Positions 51,800 through 60,000 of a stretch of 63,496 bases of DNA are shown in pieces. Position numbers and translations under genes: made by a program. Within the stretch, counting starts at the first letter, position 1. The number at the start of each line of letters is the position of its first letter. The notes beneath the pieces were generated by a model. The model was not told where the DNA came from. It did not search any database and was given only the letters and a program-made list of their open reading frames with translations. This DNA is from Actinomycetota bacterium (lineage in GTDB: Bacteria > Actinomycetota > Actinomycetes > S36-B12 > CAIYMF01), in NCBI GenBank assembly GCA_026393115.1, contig JAPLAU010000002.1, positions 1 to 63,496 on the forward strand, written 5' to 3'.

Positions 51800-53068
51800 C
51801 TAGTGCGCGACAGGGTGCTTCGCAAGCGGCTGCTGCCGAGCGGCGACGATCGCCCCGATGGCGAGCACGACCGCGGCGAAGAGGAACCCCCCGGCCAGTG
51901 AGCCCATGCGGTCGGAGATAAAGCCGGCCATAGAGGGCCCGACGAGTTGGCCGACGGCGAAGAGGCTAGTGAATGCGCTGATGCCGGACACCCACTCGCG
52001 CGCCGGCAAATTGTGCTTCACGAAGGCGGTGGTGGAGGCGACCGTCGACATGAAGCACGCGCCGAACACCATGCCGGAGGCGAACACGGCGAGGATGACC
52101 GCAATTCCCGCCGAGCCGGGCGAGGGATCGCGGGTGAGGGCGACCACGGCGGGGACCGCGCAGGCGACGGCGAGCAGCGAGTTCAGCAGGCACAGGACGC
52201 CGCCGCCCCGCGTGTGCGTGAGGGTGCGGGCCCAGAGGAAGGGCGAGACCAGAAGCATCAGGCCGAGGAACGAGTAGAAGGCGATGATCTGTCCGGCATC
52301 GAGTCCCAGCGTCGTCAGCAGCGCAATGACGAAGGTCATGTACCCGATGTACCCGAGACCGAAGCAGAAGTAGCCCAGAAGCATCGGCAGGTAGCGGCGC
52401 ACGCTGGTGCGATCACCGAGGGATCGCTCCTCGATGGGTGGTGCCACGAGGGCCGGGCGCCACATCAGTACGAGCGTAATGACCGCCAACGCCGCGATGG
52501 CGAACCATGCCCACTGCCACGGATGCGGCCGGCCGAGCCCCTCGGCCAGGTGGATGAGCGGGGGCACGACCAGGCTCGCCGCAATGATGCCGACACCCAC
52601 CCCGGCGTAGTAAATGCCCACGAGCCATCCCGAGCGGCGCGGGTGGACTGCCGCAACCTGCGCCACGAGCAAGCCGCCCGCGGAGAAGATATAGCCACAC
52701 GTGATGCCGGCGAGAACACGGAGGGCGAAGAACCCGCCGGAGTTCGCTCCGACACCGCTGAGCCCGAGGAGGGCGACGGTGAGGAGGCCGCTGCCGATGA
52801 AGGTAAAGGGAGCGCCGACGCGGTGGACCACTGCGGGGACGCTGACCGCGCCAATGAGGTAGCCCAGCGCCATGCCGGAGTTCATGAATCCGGCGACGAA
52901 GTAAGTCCAACCGAGGTCCTGGCTCATCGACGGGATGAACAGTGCGAAGGCGAAACGACCGAAGCCAAGGCTCAGGGCAGTGCCCATCGCGAGCCCGACG
53001 GCGATGAGGGTCGGGTGACGAAGGCCGGCGGTCACGTCAGCGGCGAGGGGCACTACTCCACGCGCCAC
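51800..53068 (-). CDS. MFS transporter, YbfB/YjiJ-type
   Basis: 422 residues with 12 membrane helices. The first helix carries GTALSLGFGRFAFALFIPSM and the second ALGYLIGAV, typical of the YbfB family; the central loop around residue 210-225 is short. The substrate is unknown. It lies alone on the minus strand, 130 bases from tRNA-Phe, and is followed (on the other side) by a 585-base gap. Start 53068; upstream sequence lacks a clear ribosome site. Confidence 0.85.
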   Translation of the reverse strand: MARGVVPLAADVTAGLRHPTLIAVGLAMGTALSLGFGRFAFALFIPSMSQDLGWTYFVAGFMNSGMALGYLIGAVSVPAVVHRVGAPFTFIGSGLLTVALLGLSGVGANSGGFFALRVLAGITCGYIFSAGGLLVAQVAAVHPRRSGWLVGIYYAGVGVGIIAASLVVPPLIHLAEGLGRPHPWQWAWFAIAALAVITLVLMWRPALVAPPIEERSLGDRTSVRRYLPMLLGYFCFGLGYIGYMTFVIALLTTLGLDAGQIIAFYSFLGLMLLVSPFLWARTLTHTRGGGVLCLLNSLLAVACAVPAVVALTRDPSPGSAGIAVILAVFASGMVFGACFMSTVASTTAFVKHNLPAREWVSGISAFTSLFAVGQLVGPSMAGFISDRMGSLAGGFLFAAVVLAIGAIVAARQQPLAKHPVAH

Positions 53069-53265
53069 GAGCGGAAGGACCCACAGTCGTCAACGGGCAG
53101 AGGGGCTAGAGGGTGAAGGACGAGGGGGGAGCCCATGGATACCGACGATAGCCGGTGACCTTGCGCGGCAGGCTCCTTCGGCGACCGAGGCCGAGGCTGG
53201 TGCGCGTCACAACACCGTTGATACGCGGCAGGGACCCCCACCAACGTCGACTACTCCCGGCTCTC

Positions 53266-53315
53266 GGTCATCTCTTGACCAAAGAACCCCGAGACGGTCA
53301 CCTCTTGACCAAAGA
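53266..53315. repeat. Tandem pair of 20-base repeats (transposon-end-like)
   Basis: GGTCATCTCTTGACCAAAGA at 53266-53285 recurs as GGTCACCTCTTGACCAAAGA at 53296-53315; 19 of 20 bases agree and the copies start exactly 30 bases apart. Each contains the inverted repeat GGTCA/TGACC. Phased repeats of this type occur at the ends of some insertion sequences (IS21 and others) as transposase sites. No transposase frame is adjacent. Confidence 0.6.
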
Positions 53316-53425
53316 TGCATACCCATGGAAAGGCTCCCCCTCCCTGCGTCCGCATCGACGCTTCACCCGCGCATTCAGGACCGGTGGCACAAGACTGTTG
53401 ACGCCCCCTGTCACCTGTTGTATAC

Positions 53426-53504
53426 ATTGTGTACGCAGAGCGACGGCCTCATTGCCTCCAAGCAAGGCAGTCTGACGTATGCAGCAGTTATTGTGTATGC
53501 AAAG
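53426..53504. promoter_or_regulatory. Direct repeats upstream of isochorismatase-like gene
   Basis: ATTGTGTACGCAGAG (53426-53440) and ATTGTGTATGCAAAG (53490-53504) agree at 13 of 15 bases, 64 bases apart. The first directly follows TTGTATACA. Sequences of the TTGTATACAA kind are known targets of FCD-type GntR regulators; none is encoded nearby. They lie 150-230 bases before the start of the gene at 53654. Confidence 0.4.
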
Positions 53505-53653
53505 TCCCTGAGTCGTCCGGCCTACTGATGGCTGGCCGGCGAGCGAAGTGGAAGTCGGGTGCAACGTTCACTCCCACGGCAATGAGAGCGCACGCGTTGA
53601 CGACCGAGATGTGGAATCCGTGAGTTAATTCGTTTATCGAAGGAGCCCAAGAC

Positions 53654-54346
53654 ATGGTTAACGACGCGAGCACTCCAGGCGCAACCGACTACGTAGCCGC
53701 TTTCACGCCCACTTTCGACATCGATTCGGAGAAAGCGTGCTTAGTGCTCGTCGACCTCCAATATGCAACCGGAAGTCCTGACCACGGTCTAGGCGCGAAA
53801 CTCGCGCGCGAGAGCCGGTCGGATGAATGCGTGTATCGATACGAGAGAATCGCCAGCACGGTGCTTCCCAATGTTCAGAGACTGTTGGCGGCGTTCAGGG
53901 AAAAGAACCTCCGGGTGCTGTATTTCACTTACGGAGCAGAGACTCAAGATTATTCAGACCTCGGACCGATGATGAAGGAACTCTGCCGGGGCACCCTCAA
54001 TCGAGTGGGTACGCGCGAGCACGAGATCATCGACGAGATCAAGCCAGTGGGTGACGAGCGCGTAGTCAACAAACTCACGCCGAGCGGATTCACCGCCTCC
54101 CCTGCCGACCTAATCCTGCGTGCCTACAACACCGACACACTGATCTTCGCTGGAGTATCGACCAACATGTGCGTCGAGCACACACTGCGAGATGCCGCTG
54201 ACCGGGGATACAAGTGCATTCTCGTAGAAGATGCGTGCGGCGCTGACTCTCAGGAGATGCACGATGCCACGTTGCGGGTTATTCCGCGCCTCTACGGGCA
54301 AGTGTTGAGCACTGATAACGTGCTCGCGTCCATTGCAGGGGGCTAG
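53654..54346 (+). CDS. Isochorismatase-like cysteine hydrolase
   Basis: 230 residues. Catalytic aspartate in VLVDLQYATGS (about 32-42), lysine in VVNKLTPSGF (about 138), and nucleophile cysteine in GVSTNMCVEHTLRDA (about 171-185). The family includes isochorismatase, nicotinamidase, N-carbamoylsarcosine amidase and biuret hydrolase. ATG 53654 follows AAGGAG by 8 bases. With the downstream HMG-CoA-lyase-like gene it may form a small operon for a nitrogen- or carboxyl-containing compound. Confidence 0.88.
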   Translation: MVNDASTPGATDYVAAFTPTFDIDSEKACLVLVDLQYATGSPDHGLGAKLARESRSDECVYRYERIASTVLPNVQRLLAAFREKNLRVLYFTYGAETQDYSDLGPMMKELCRGTLNRVGTREHEIIDEIKPVGDERVVNKLTPSGFTASPADLILRAYNTDTLIFAGVSTNMCVEHTLRDAADRGYKCILVEDACGADSQEMHDATLRVIPRLYGQVLSTDNVLASIAGG

Positions 54347-54406
54347 TCAGCAAACCCAAGGTTGGGCAAGTCAATTCTTGCTCCGAACCAACACAAGGAG
54401 AGTGTT

Positions 54407-55369
54407 TTGTTTTTTCCTGAGTCCGTAGAAATCGTGGAAGTGTCACCCCGAGATGGCCTTCAGAGCCTGAGCAAGGTGTACACCACGGAACAGAAGGTGG
54501 GCCTCGTCGAGCACCTGCTGGCAGCGGGGTTGCAACGCATTGAAGTCACCAGCTTCGTACGGCCGGACGTCATCCCTGCCCTCGCCGATGCCGAGGAACT
54601 CTTCCGCCGGCTCCCCGACCCCGGATCGTGCACTTACCGGGCTCTAGTACCCAATCGCCGGGGCGCAGAGCGCGCGATTGACGTTGGCCTACGTGAGGTT
54701 GTCGGTCTCATTTGCGTCAGCGAGGCCTACAACTTGAAGAACCAGAACATGAGCGTCGACAGAAACGTCGAAGTGATCGGCGAGATCGTTGACGCGGCCT
54801 CCACATCCGACGCGCACGTGGTGGTGGCAGTTGCCATGACAATGTTCTGCGCCTACGAAGGTGACATCCCCCTCGAGCGGAGCATGGCGCTCATCGGACG
54901 CATCGTTGACCTCGGAGTTGACGAAATCTACGTGGCGACCAGTGCCGGGGCTGACGGTCCCAGGAAGGTCTTCGAGTTGTGCAGCAGCGTGCGCGACACC
55001 TTCCCTGACCTCAAGGTGGGCATTCACCTGCACAACACCAACGGAATGGCGTTGGCGAATGCGTTGGCAGCGATGCAAGCGGGTGTTCGCACCTTGGAAG
55101 GTGCACTCTGCGGAATCGGTGGGGGCATCCGCTTCCCGCACCTCACCGGCAACCACGGCAACCTCTGCACCGAAGACCTAGTCAACATGCTCAATGAATG
55201 CGGTATCGCTACCGGAGTTTCGTGGGAGAAATTGCTCGACGCCAGCAAGTACCTCTCCGAATCATTCGGGGTGGAATCAGGAAGTCACGCTGCTGCGGGA
55301 GCCACCAAGGAACACATGCTCGAGATGGCCCGGCTGAATCCGTGGGCTGGCGGGCTAGTCGGCGGATAG
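54407..55369 (+). CDS. HMG-CoA lyase-like DRE-TIM metallolyase
   Basis: 320 residues from TTG 54407, 6 bases after AAGGAG; the earlier in-frame ATG 54362 lacks a ribosome site and the family start is VEIVEVSPRDGLQ (about 8-20). Metal ligands: aspartate in PRDGLQ, and HLHN (about 206-209) with the following asparagines. In HMG-CoA lyase the active cysteine lies in a GGCPYA-type loop; here the loop reads GIGGGIRFPHLTGNHGN (about 240), with no cysteine. A related lyase or carboligase activity is more likely than HMG-CoA cleavage. Confidence 0.8.
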   Translation: MFFPESVEIVEVSPRDGLQSLSKVYTTEQKVGLVEHLLAAGLQRIEVTSFVRPDVIPALADAEELFRRLPDPGSCTYRALVPNRRGAERAIDVGLREVVGLICVSEAYNLKNQNMSVDRNVEVIGEIVDAASTSDAHVVVAVAMTMFCAYEGDIPLERSMALIGRIVDLGVDEIYVATSAGADGPRKVFELCSSVRDTFPDLKVGIHLHNTNGMALANALAAMQAGVRTLEGALCGIGGGIRFPHLTGNHGNLCTEDLVNMLNECGIATGVSWEKLLDASKYLSESFGVESGSHAAAGATKEHMLEMARLNPWAGGLVGG

Positions 55370-55373
55370 CCTG

Positions 55374-56840
55374 ATGTCGGACCAGCTGCTTGAATTTGCT
55401 GTGTCCGAGCCAATGGAACTCGTCATCGTCGCCCACCGGCTTCCGTTCGAACTGGTGGAAGGCGATGACGGGATTCTGGCATGTCGGCGCTCGCCCGGGG
55501 GCTTGGTGAGCGCGCTGCAGTCAACGCTGCGCAATCGTCGGGCGCTCTGGATCGGGTCGGCCGGCCGCTCCTCAGATCATGCGGCGGCCGATGTAGCCGA
55601 CACTCCCCTGGCTGACGAGTGCGAGCTCGACGAGATCGTGCTCGATCGCGAGGACTCCGGCCCTCACCATTTCGGCTTCTGCACCGGCGCCATCTGGCCG
55701 CTCTACCACAACTCAGTAGTAGCGCCCGAGTACCTCGAAACTGACTTCACCGCCTACTGCCGGGTCAATGAGATCTTCGCCGCACGCGCTGCAGAACGCG
55801 CGGCCAAAGGTGGCACGGTGTGGGTTCACGACTATCAACTGCAACTCGTGCCCGCGATGCTTCGACGCCTTCGGCCAGACGTGCGAATCGGCTTCTTCCT
55901 TCACATACCTTTTCCACCCGACGAACTGTTCGAGCAGATGCCTTGGCACAAGCAACTGCTCGACGGAATCCTCGGTGCTGATCTCATCGGGTTTCAAACC
56001 GAAAGAGACGCCGCGCACTTCCTCGCGGCGACCCAGCGATTCGTTGAGCTGAGGGTCGACGCGGGCCGCGTGCAGATCGACGATTCCGTCTCGCGCAGGG
56101 ACGTGGTCGTGGGGTGCTTCCCAGTGGGAATAGATGCCGAGCGCTACGCGACTGCGGCCGCCATGCCCGAGGTGATCGAGCGAGCGTCACAGATTCGACG
56201 CGAACTAGGAAATCCGCACAAGCTGATCGTGGCCATCGACCGCCTTGACTACACCAAGGGCATCGACCTTCGCATCCACGCATTCGCCGAACTGATCGCC
56301 GACTGCACCGCCCACGACAGTGGCGCAGTCATGGTGCAAGTCGCATTACTGACGAGAGAGGCCGTGCCTGAGTACAGGCATCATCGCCGTGACATCGAAC
56401 GACTCGTGACTCGAACGAACGATTCGAACGGCGAAACGGACCGTTTACACGTCGACTATGTGCAGCAACCGCTCGACCTACTGGAGTTGGTCGCGATGTA
56501 CGTGGCAGCCGACGTCATGATGGTGACCCCGCGCAGCGACGGCATGAACCTTGTAGCCAAGGAGTATGTGGCGACGCGATTGCATGACGACGGAGCACTG
56601 ATACTGAGCGAATTCGCGGGTGCCGCGCTGCAGTTGGATGCGGCCTGGCTGGTCGATCCGCACGATATCGCCGAACTCAAAACCGCCATGGCAGCTGCTC
56701 TCGAAGCCGACCAGCCCGAACTGCAACAGCGGATGTCAGCCCTGCGTACTCACGTACATGAGTACGACGTCGACCGGTGGTTTCAACTCTTCCTCGACTT
56801 GCTTACAGCGATGCCGTCGAAGGTGGATCGACGTCGTTGA
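55374..56840 (+). CDS. otsA: Trehalose-6-phosphate synthase
   Basis: 488 residues, GT20 family. WIGSAG (about 60), WPLYHN (about 104), [15 protein letters not shown] (about 143-157), [15 protein letters not shown] (about 167-181), [12 protein letters not shown] (about 284-295) and the late [12 protein letters not shown] (about 390) are all present. It makes trehalose-6-phosphate from UDP- or GDP-glucose and glucose-6-phosphate. Start 55374 lies 4 bases after the lyase stop; a later ATG ([11 protein letters not shown]) is also possible. An OtsB-type phosphatase gene does not follow. Confidence 0.93.
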   Translation: MSDQLLEFAVSEPMELVIVAHRLPFELVEGDDGILACRRSPGGLVSALQSTLRNRRALWIGSAGRSSDHAAADVADTPLADECELDEIVLDREDSGPHHFGFCTGAIWPLYHNSVVAPEYLETDFTAYCRVNEIFAARAAERAAKGGTVWVHDYQLQLVPAMLRRLRPDVRIGFFLHIPFPPDELFEQMPWHKQLLDGILGADLIGFQTERDAAHFLAATQRFVELRVDAGRVQIDDSVSRRDVVVGCFPVGIDAERYATAAAMPEVIERASQIRRELGNPHKLIVAIDRLDYTKGIDLRIHAFAELIADCTAHDSGAVMVQVALLTREAVPEYRHHRRDIERLVTRTNDSNGETDRLHVDYVQQPLDLLELVAMYVAADVMMVTPRSDGMNLVAKEYVATRLHDDGALILSEFAGAALQLDAAWLVDPHDIAELKTAMAAALEADQPELQQRMSALRTHVHEYDVDRWFQLFLDLLTAMPSKVDRRR

Positions 56841-58248
56841 ATGTCATGGGTTCAGGGTTGTCGGGCAAGGCCAATGTCTGGCGGGGTGTGGCACGGTGCC
56901 CGAGGAAGACAGGTCGATTGGCGTGCCCGAACAGCAGCGGTAGCAATTGGCGCGCAGCAACGTTTCCGTACCAGCCGTCGCGGTAGGGCGCTTCGCCGAA
57001 CTTGGTGACACGGTCGGGCCTCACCGTGGGGCCAATGATCAACAGCGGGGTTGGATCTGCGGTATGAATCACTCCATGAGTCGACGGAGTCGCATGGTCT
57101 CCGGTGATAGCGATGATGGCTCGACGGGCAAGATCGTCAAGGCCCACGAGGCCTGAGTCGATGCTCTCGATAACGTCGGCCTTGAATCGAGGGCGCTTGG
57201 TGTGGCCCGCTTCATCGGTCGCCTTGGTGTGAACGTGCACAAAGGGTGCCCCAGCATCGATCAGCCCCTCCGCCAAACGTAACCGGGCGGCAATATCGGT
57301 GCCCGCGTTGGCCACAAGATCGCCTTCAAATCCGTGGTGAACTGACGTCATGCCCAAGAGTGTGGCCAGACCTTGGTAGAGCCGCGAGCTGGTGATTGCA
57401 GCGCCCGCAACGCCGGTGAGTTCCTCGAAGGAAGGTAGCTCCTCGCGCGAGCCCGACCATTTGGTGGTGACCACGTCGAACGCCGGCTTACCAGCCGCGC
57501 GACGGCTGACGTTGATCTGCGACCGCAGGAGAAGTTGTCTGGCGCTGATCAACATCGCATTCAATTCGGCGGCGAGGTGCTCACCGTCAGGTGAGGTCGG
57601 TCGAACCCGGAGCCACGGATGGAAGTCCTCAAAGAATGGATCGGAGTCGGTGATATCGCCGCGCGCATGCTCGGTGAAAGTCAGGATGGCTTCGCCGCGA
57701 CCGAGGTGGTGCACGCCCACCGCGTGCTGGGCGAAGACAGGCTCCAGCTCACTCCAGAGGGCCGCTGCGTCGTTGCTGTCAGCATCGTCGCTACGTGCGA
57801 CCCGCCCGGTGATCCACACTGTCTGTCCGTTAGGAGCAACCTGGGTGCGGCTGGTGCGCAGCGCTGCGAACGTGACCGCCTGATGGGCCGCGACGTCAAT
57901 GCCGGCACCGAGTGCTTCCAAGACTGCGCGACCTGGAAAAGCGATGTCTTCGTACCCGAACATCGACCAATGCGCCACTTCCGACGATGGCGCCACGCCC
58001 CACCCGAACGGGAGGTGCCACCCGCAGGCCCCGCGCTCGGTGAGCCCGTCGAGAACAGGCGTCGAGGCTGCCTCCGACGGAGTGAGTCCGGCCGCCAGCA
58101 TCGGCCCGGGGGCCATGCCGATATTCGCCGAGGCACCGCTGAGCTCGGGCGCTGGGCGGTCACCGAGCCCATCGAGGGTGATCAGGATGACCGGCAGTCG
58201 ATCGTCGCTGAAGCGCGGTTGATCCTCGCCGTAGCCGGGAGGTTTCAT
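56803..58248 (-). CDS. ApgM-like (archaeal-type) phosphoglycerate mutase family protein
   Basis: 481 residues of the alkaline phosphatase superfamily. First metal aspartate in LITLDGLGDRP (about 23-33), serine nucleophile region TPSEAASTPVLDGL (about 56), late metal sites VHTKATDEAGHTKRP (about 340) and ITGDHATPSTHG (about 375). It resembles the archaeal cofactor-independent mutase, but the function in bacteria is often unclear. It overlaps the nucleotidylyltransferase gene by 4 bases, which suggests a joint role, and converges with otsA (38-base overlap). Confidence 0.82.
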   Translation of the reverse strand: MKPPGYGEDQPRFSDDRLPVILITLDGLGDRPAPELSGASANIGMAPGPMLAAGLTPSEAASTPVLDGLTERGACGWHLPFGWGVAPSSEVAHWSMFGYEDIAFPGRAVLEALGAGIDVAAHQAVTFAALRTSRTQVAPNGQTVWITGRVARSDDADSNDAAALWSELEPVFAQHAVGVHHLGRGEAILTFTEHARGDITDSDPFFEDFHPWLRVRPTSPDGEHLAAELNAMLISARQLLLRSQINVSRRAAGKPAFDVVTTKWSGSREELPSFEELTGVAGAAITSSRLYQGLATLLGMTSVHHGFEGDLVANAGTDIAARLRLAEGLIDAGAPFVHVHTKATDEAGHTKRPRFKADVIESIDSGLVGLDDLARRAIIAITGDHATPSTHGVIHTADPTPLLIIGPTVRPDRVTKFGEAPYRDGWYGNVAARQLLPLLFGHANRPVFLGHRATPRQTLALPDNPEPMTFNDVDPPSTASL

Positions 58249-58838
58249 AGATCACGCTCGCCGAGAGCACCTGCAGCGCGGAGTTCCTCAAGCAGTGCGA
58301 TGGTCGAGGTCGGCACGAGCTCGTGCCAGTCCTGCATTGAACTTGTTGATCCTGACGCTGTTTCCATAGCGAGGGAACTACGAATAACGGTGGATGAGAT
58401 TCGTCCTTGCGCACTGCCCTCGAGCAGGGTGACGGGATAGCCGGCCTCGCGAAACCAGTCGGCCTTCTGCCTCTCCCAGTCCGAGTAGGCCCGCACGAAA
58501 TGACGAGTGCCTCGGGGCACATAGTCGGTCCATACCTCGGGCCGGGTCAGGTCGAACGGCACGATGGTCGTGCGCCTGAGGTGACCGGCCCTATCGAGGG
58601 CGCTGGTGAGGAGTTGCACTCGTTCGAAGTAGGTGAACGGATTGGCCGCAATGGAGTGCCGGTGCAGCGAAGTGGCCACCTCCTGTCGGGCCTGGATGTC
58701 AGGGTTGGTGACTGCGACGATTAGGTGCTCGGCCTGAGCTAATGCCAGCTCGAAGAGCTCCATGTGTTGCCGATGGACCGGTTGGAACCGGCCGGTCACA
58801 CACGCCAACTGTGACGTCTGGGCCGAAGGTGACGTCAT
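58245..58838 (-). CDS. Nucleotidylyltransferase, NMN adenylyltransferase-like
   Basis: 197 residues from ATG 58838. GRFQPVHRQHMELF (about 17-30) is the HxxH nucleotide-binding motif of the NadM-type cytidylyltransferase family, and GRISSTVIRSSL (about 146-157) is the ISSTxIR motif near the C-terminus. It likely joins a nucleotide to nicotinamide mononucleotide or another phosphate. ATG 58865 upstream would overlap selD by 17 bases. It sits between selD and the ApgM-like gene in one operon. Confidence 0.82.
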   Translation of the reverse strand: MTSPSAQTSQLACVTGRFQPVHRQHMELFELALAQAEHLIVAVTNPDIQARQEVATSLHRHSIAANPFTYFERVQLLTSALDRAGHLRRTTIVPFDLTRPEVWTDYVPRGTRHFVRAYSDWERQKADWFREAGYPVTLLEGSAQGRISSTVIRSSLAMETASGSTSSMQDWHELVPTSTIALLEELRAAGALGERDL

Positions 58839-58848
58839 GTCAGGCCGC

Positions 58849-60000
58849 TCAGATGATGGTGGCACTGGCGGTCACGGTTCCCGGTTCGTACTCAGGTGTG
58901 GGCGCGGTGAAGTGGCCGATGACGGCTGCCGCGTGGTCACCGCCGTCATGCAACCAGGTCACGACCGCTTCGACGATCGCTGGAGGAACGGCAAGCAACA
59001 GACCTCCCGAGGTTTGAGCGTCGGCCAGCAACAGTTGAGTGTCGTCGGGTAGGCCGCCCGGGTCGAACCACCTTTTCGACAGTGCATTGGCGAGCGTCCG
59101 GCGCGAACCGTCGGGTGCACATCCGTCAAGGATCAGTTGAGTCACCGTGTCGGTTCCGGCTGTCAGTACCGGAACCGAGTTGGCATCAATGTGTGCAACG
59201 AGACCCGCGGCCTTCGCCATCTCGTGGAGATGACCCACCAGCCCATAGCCGGTCACGTCGGTGCCGCCTCGGAGGTTGGCGCGTCGGGCGACGTCGGCGG
59301 CGTTCGCGTTGAGCCGGATCATCGATTCCACAGCGGCCTCCACCAACCCGGCAGGCGCCTGACCACGCTTGATCGCGGTACTCACGATTCCGACTCCGAG
59401 TGGTTTGGTGAGAACGAGCAGGTCACCCTCGCACGCGCCGCCCTTGGTTAGGAGGTGATCTCGTTCGACTTCCCCAATGCCCACCAGACCGAACTTCGGT
59501 GTCGGGTCATCAATGCTGTGCCCGCCCACGATGAGAGCACCCGCGTCGACCACGGCGCGCCGCCCTCCTTCGAGGACCTCAGCAAGCATGGTGCGATCAA
59601 GGTCGATGGGCCAGGCGAGCAAGTTCAGCGCGAGCAACGGCCGCCCACCCATGGCGTACACGTCCGACAGTGCATTCGTGGCAGCAATGCGGCCCCAGAG
59701 GTACGGGTCATCGACCACGGGCGTGCCGAAGTCAGCAGTGACGATCCAGGCTCGATGTTCATCGATCGCGTAGACGGCTGCATCATCTGGCGACTGAAGG
59801 CCCACCAAGAGATTCGCCGATTCGGTGCCCCACACAGTGCTCGGTGAACCAGCGGGAGTGCCGATCATGGCGAGTACGTCGTCGAGCATTGCTTGCGGCA
59901 GTTTGCAGGCACATCCCCCACCATGGGACAACTGCGTCAACCGCGGCCGAGCCGTTCTCGCATCGACCGGATGCAGGCTCGCCTCTTGCGGGCTGCTCAT
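58849..60000 (-). CDS. selD: Selenide, water dikinase (selenophosphate synthetase)
   Basis: 383 residues. Active-site region LSHGGGCACKLP (about 24-35) with two cysteines and the lysine; SPDDAAVYAID (about 70), VVDDPYLWGRIAATNALSD (about 96-114), LVGGHSIDDP (about 156-165) and TGYGLVGHLHEM (about 253). It makes selenophosphate for selenocysteine or 2-selenouridine. The first active residue is Cys, not Sec. No selA, selB or tRNA-Sec is in the window. Overlaps the acyl-CoA dehydrogenase gene by 4 bases. Confidence 0.93.
   Translation of the reverse strand: MSSPQEASLHPVDARTARPRLTQLSHGGGCACKLPQAMLDDVLAMIGTPAGSPSTVWGTESANLLVGLQSPDDAAVYAIDEHRAWIVTADFGTPVVDDPYLWGRIAATNALSDVYAMGGRPLLALNLLAWPIDLDRTMLAEVLEGGRRAVVDAGALIVGGHSIDDPTPKFGLVGIGEVERDHLLTKGGACEGDLLVLTKPLGVGIVSTAIKRGQAPAGLVEAAVESMIRLNANAADVARRANLRGGTDVTGYGLVGHLHEMAKAAGLVAHIDANSVPVLTAGTDTVTQLILDGCAPDGSRRTLANALSKRWFDPGGLPDDTQLLLADAQTSGGLLLAVPPAIVEAVVTWLHDGGDHAAAVIGHFTAPTPEYEPGTVTASATII

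Larger units (their letters stand above)
53069..53653. other. 585-base region without a convincing gene
   Basis: The stretch between the MFS and isochorismatase genes has no frame with a recognisable protein. It holds two 20-base direct repeats (53266 and 53296) and a pair of ATTGTGTAYGCA repeats (53426 and 53490), with a GTATAC palindrome at 53420-53425. It becomes A/T-richer towards 53600. It looks like a mosaic of mobile-element debris followed by a regulatory region. Confidence 0.6.

Noticed and set aside
51947-53116. 389-codon plus-strand frame over the MFS gene
   Set aside because: It is the antisense of a clear 12-helix transporter; its product is a low-complexity Arg/Glu/Asp/Gly-rich sequence typical of high-G+C shadow frames.
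53266-53315. CRISPR array
   Set aside because: Only two copies with a 10-base spacer and no cas genes.
58849-60000. Selenocysteine codons in genes of the window because selD is present
   Set aside because: I saw no gene with an in-frame TGA at a recognised Sec position, and SelD itself uses Cys.
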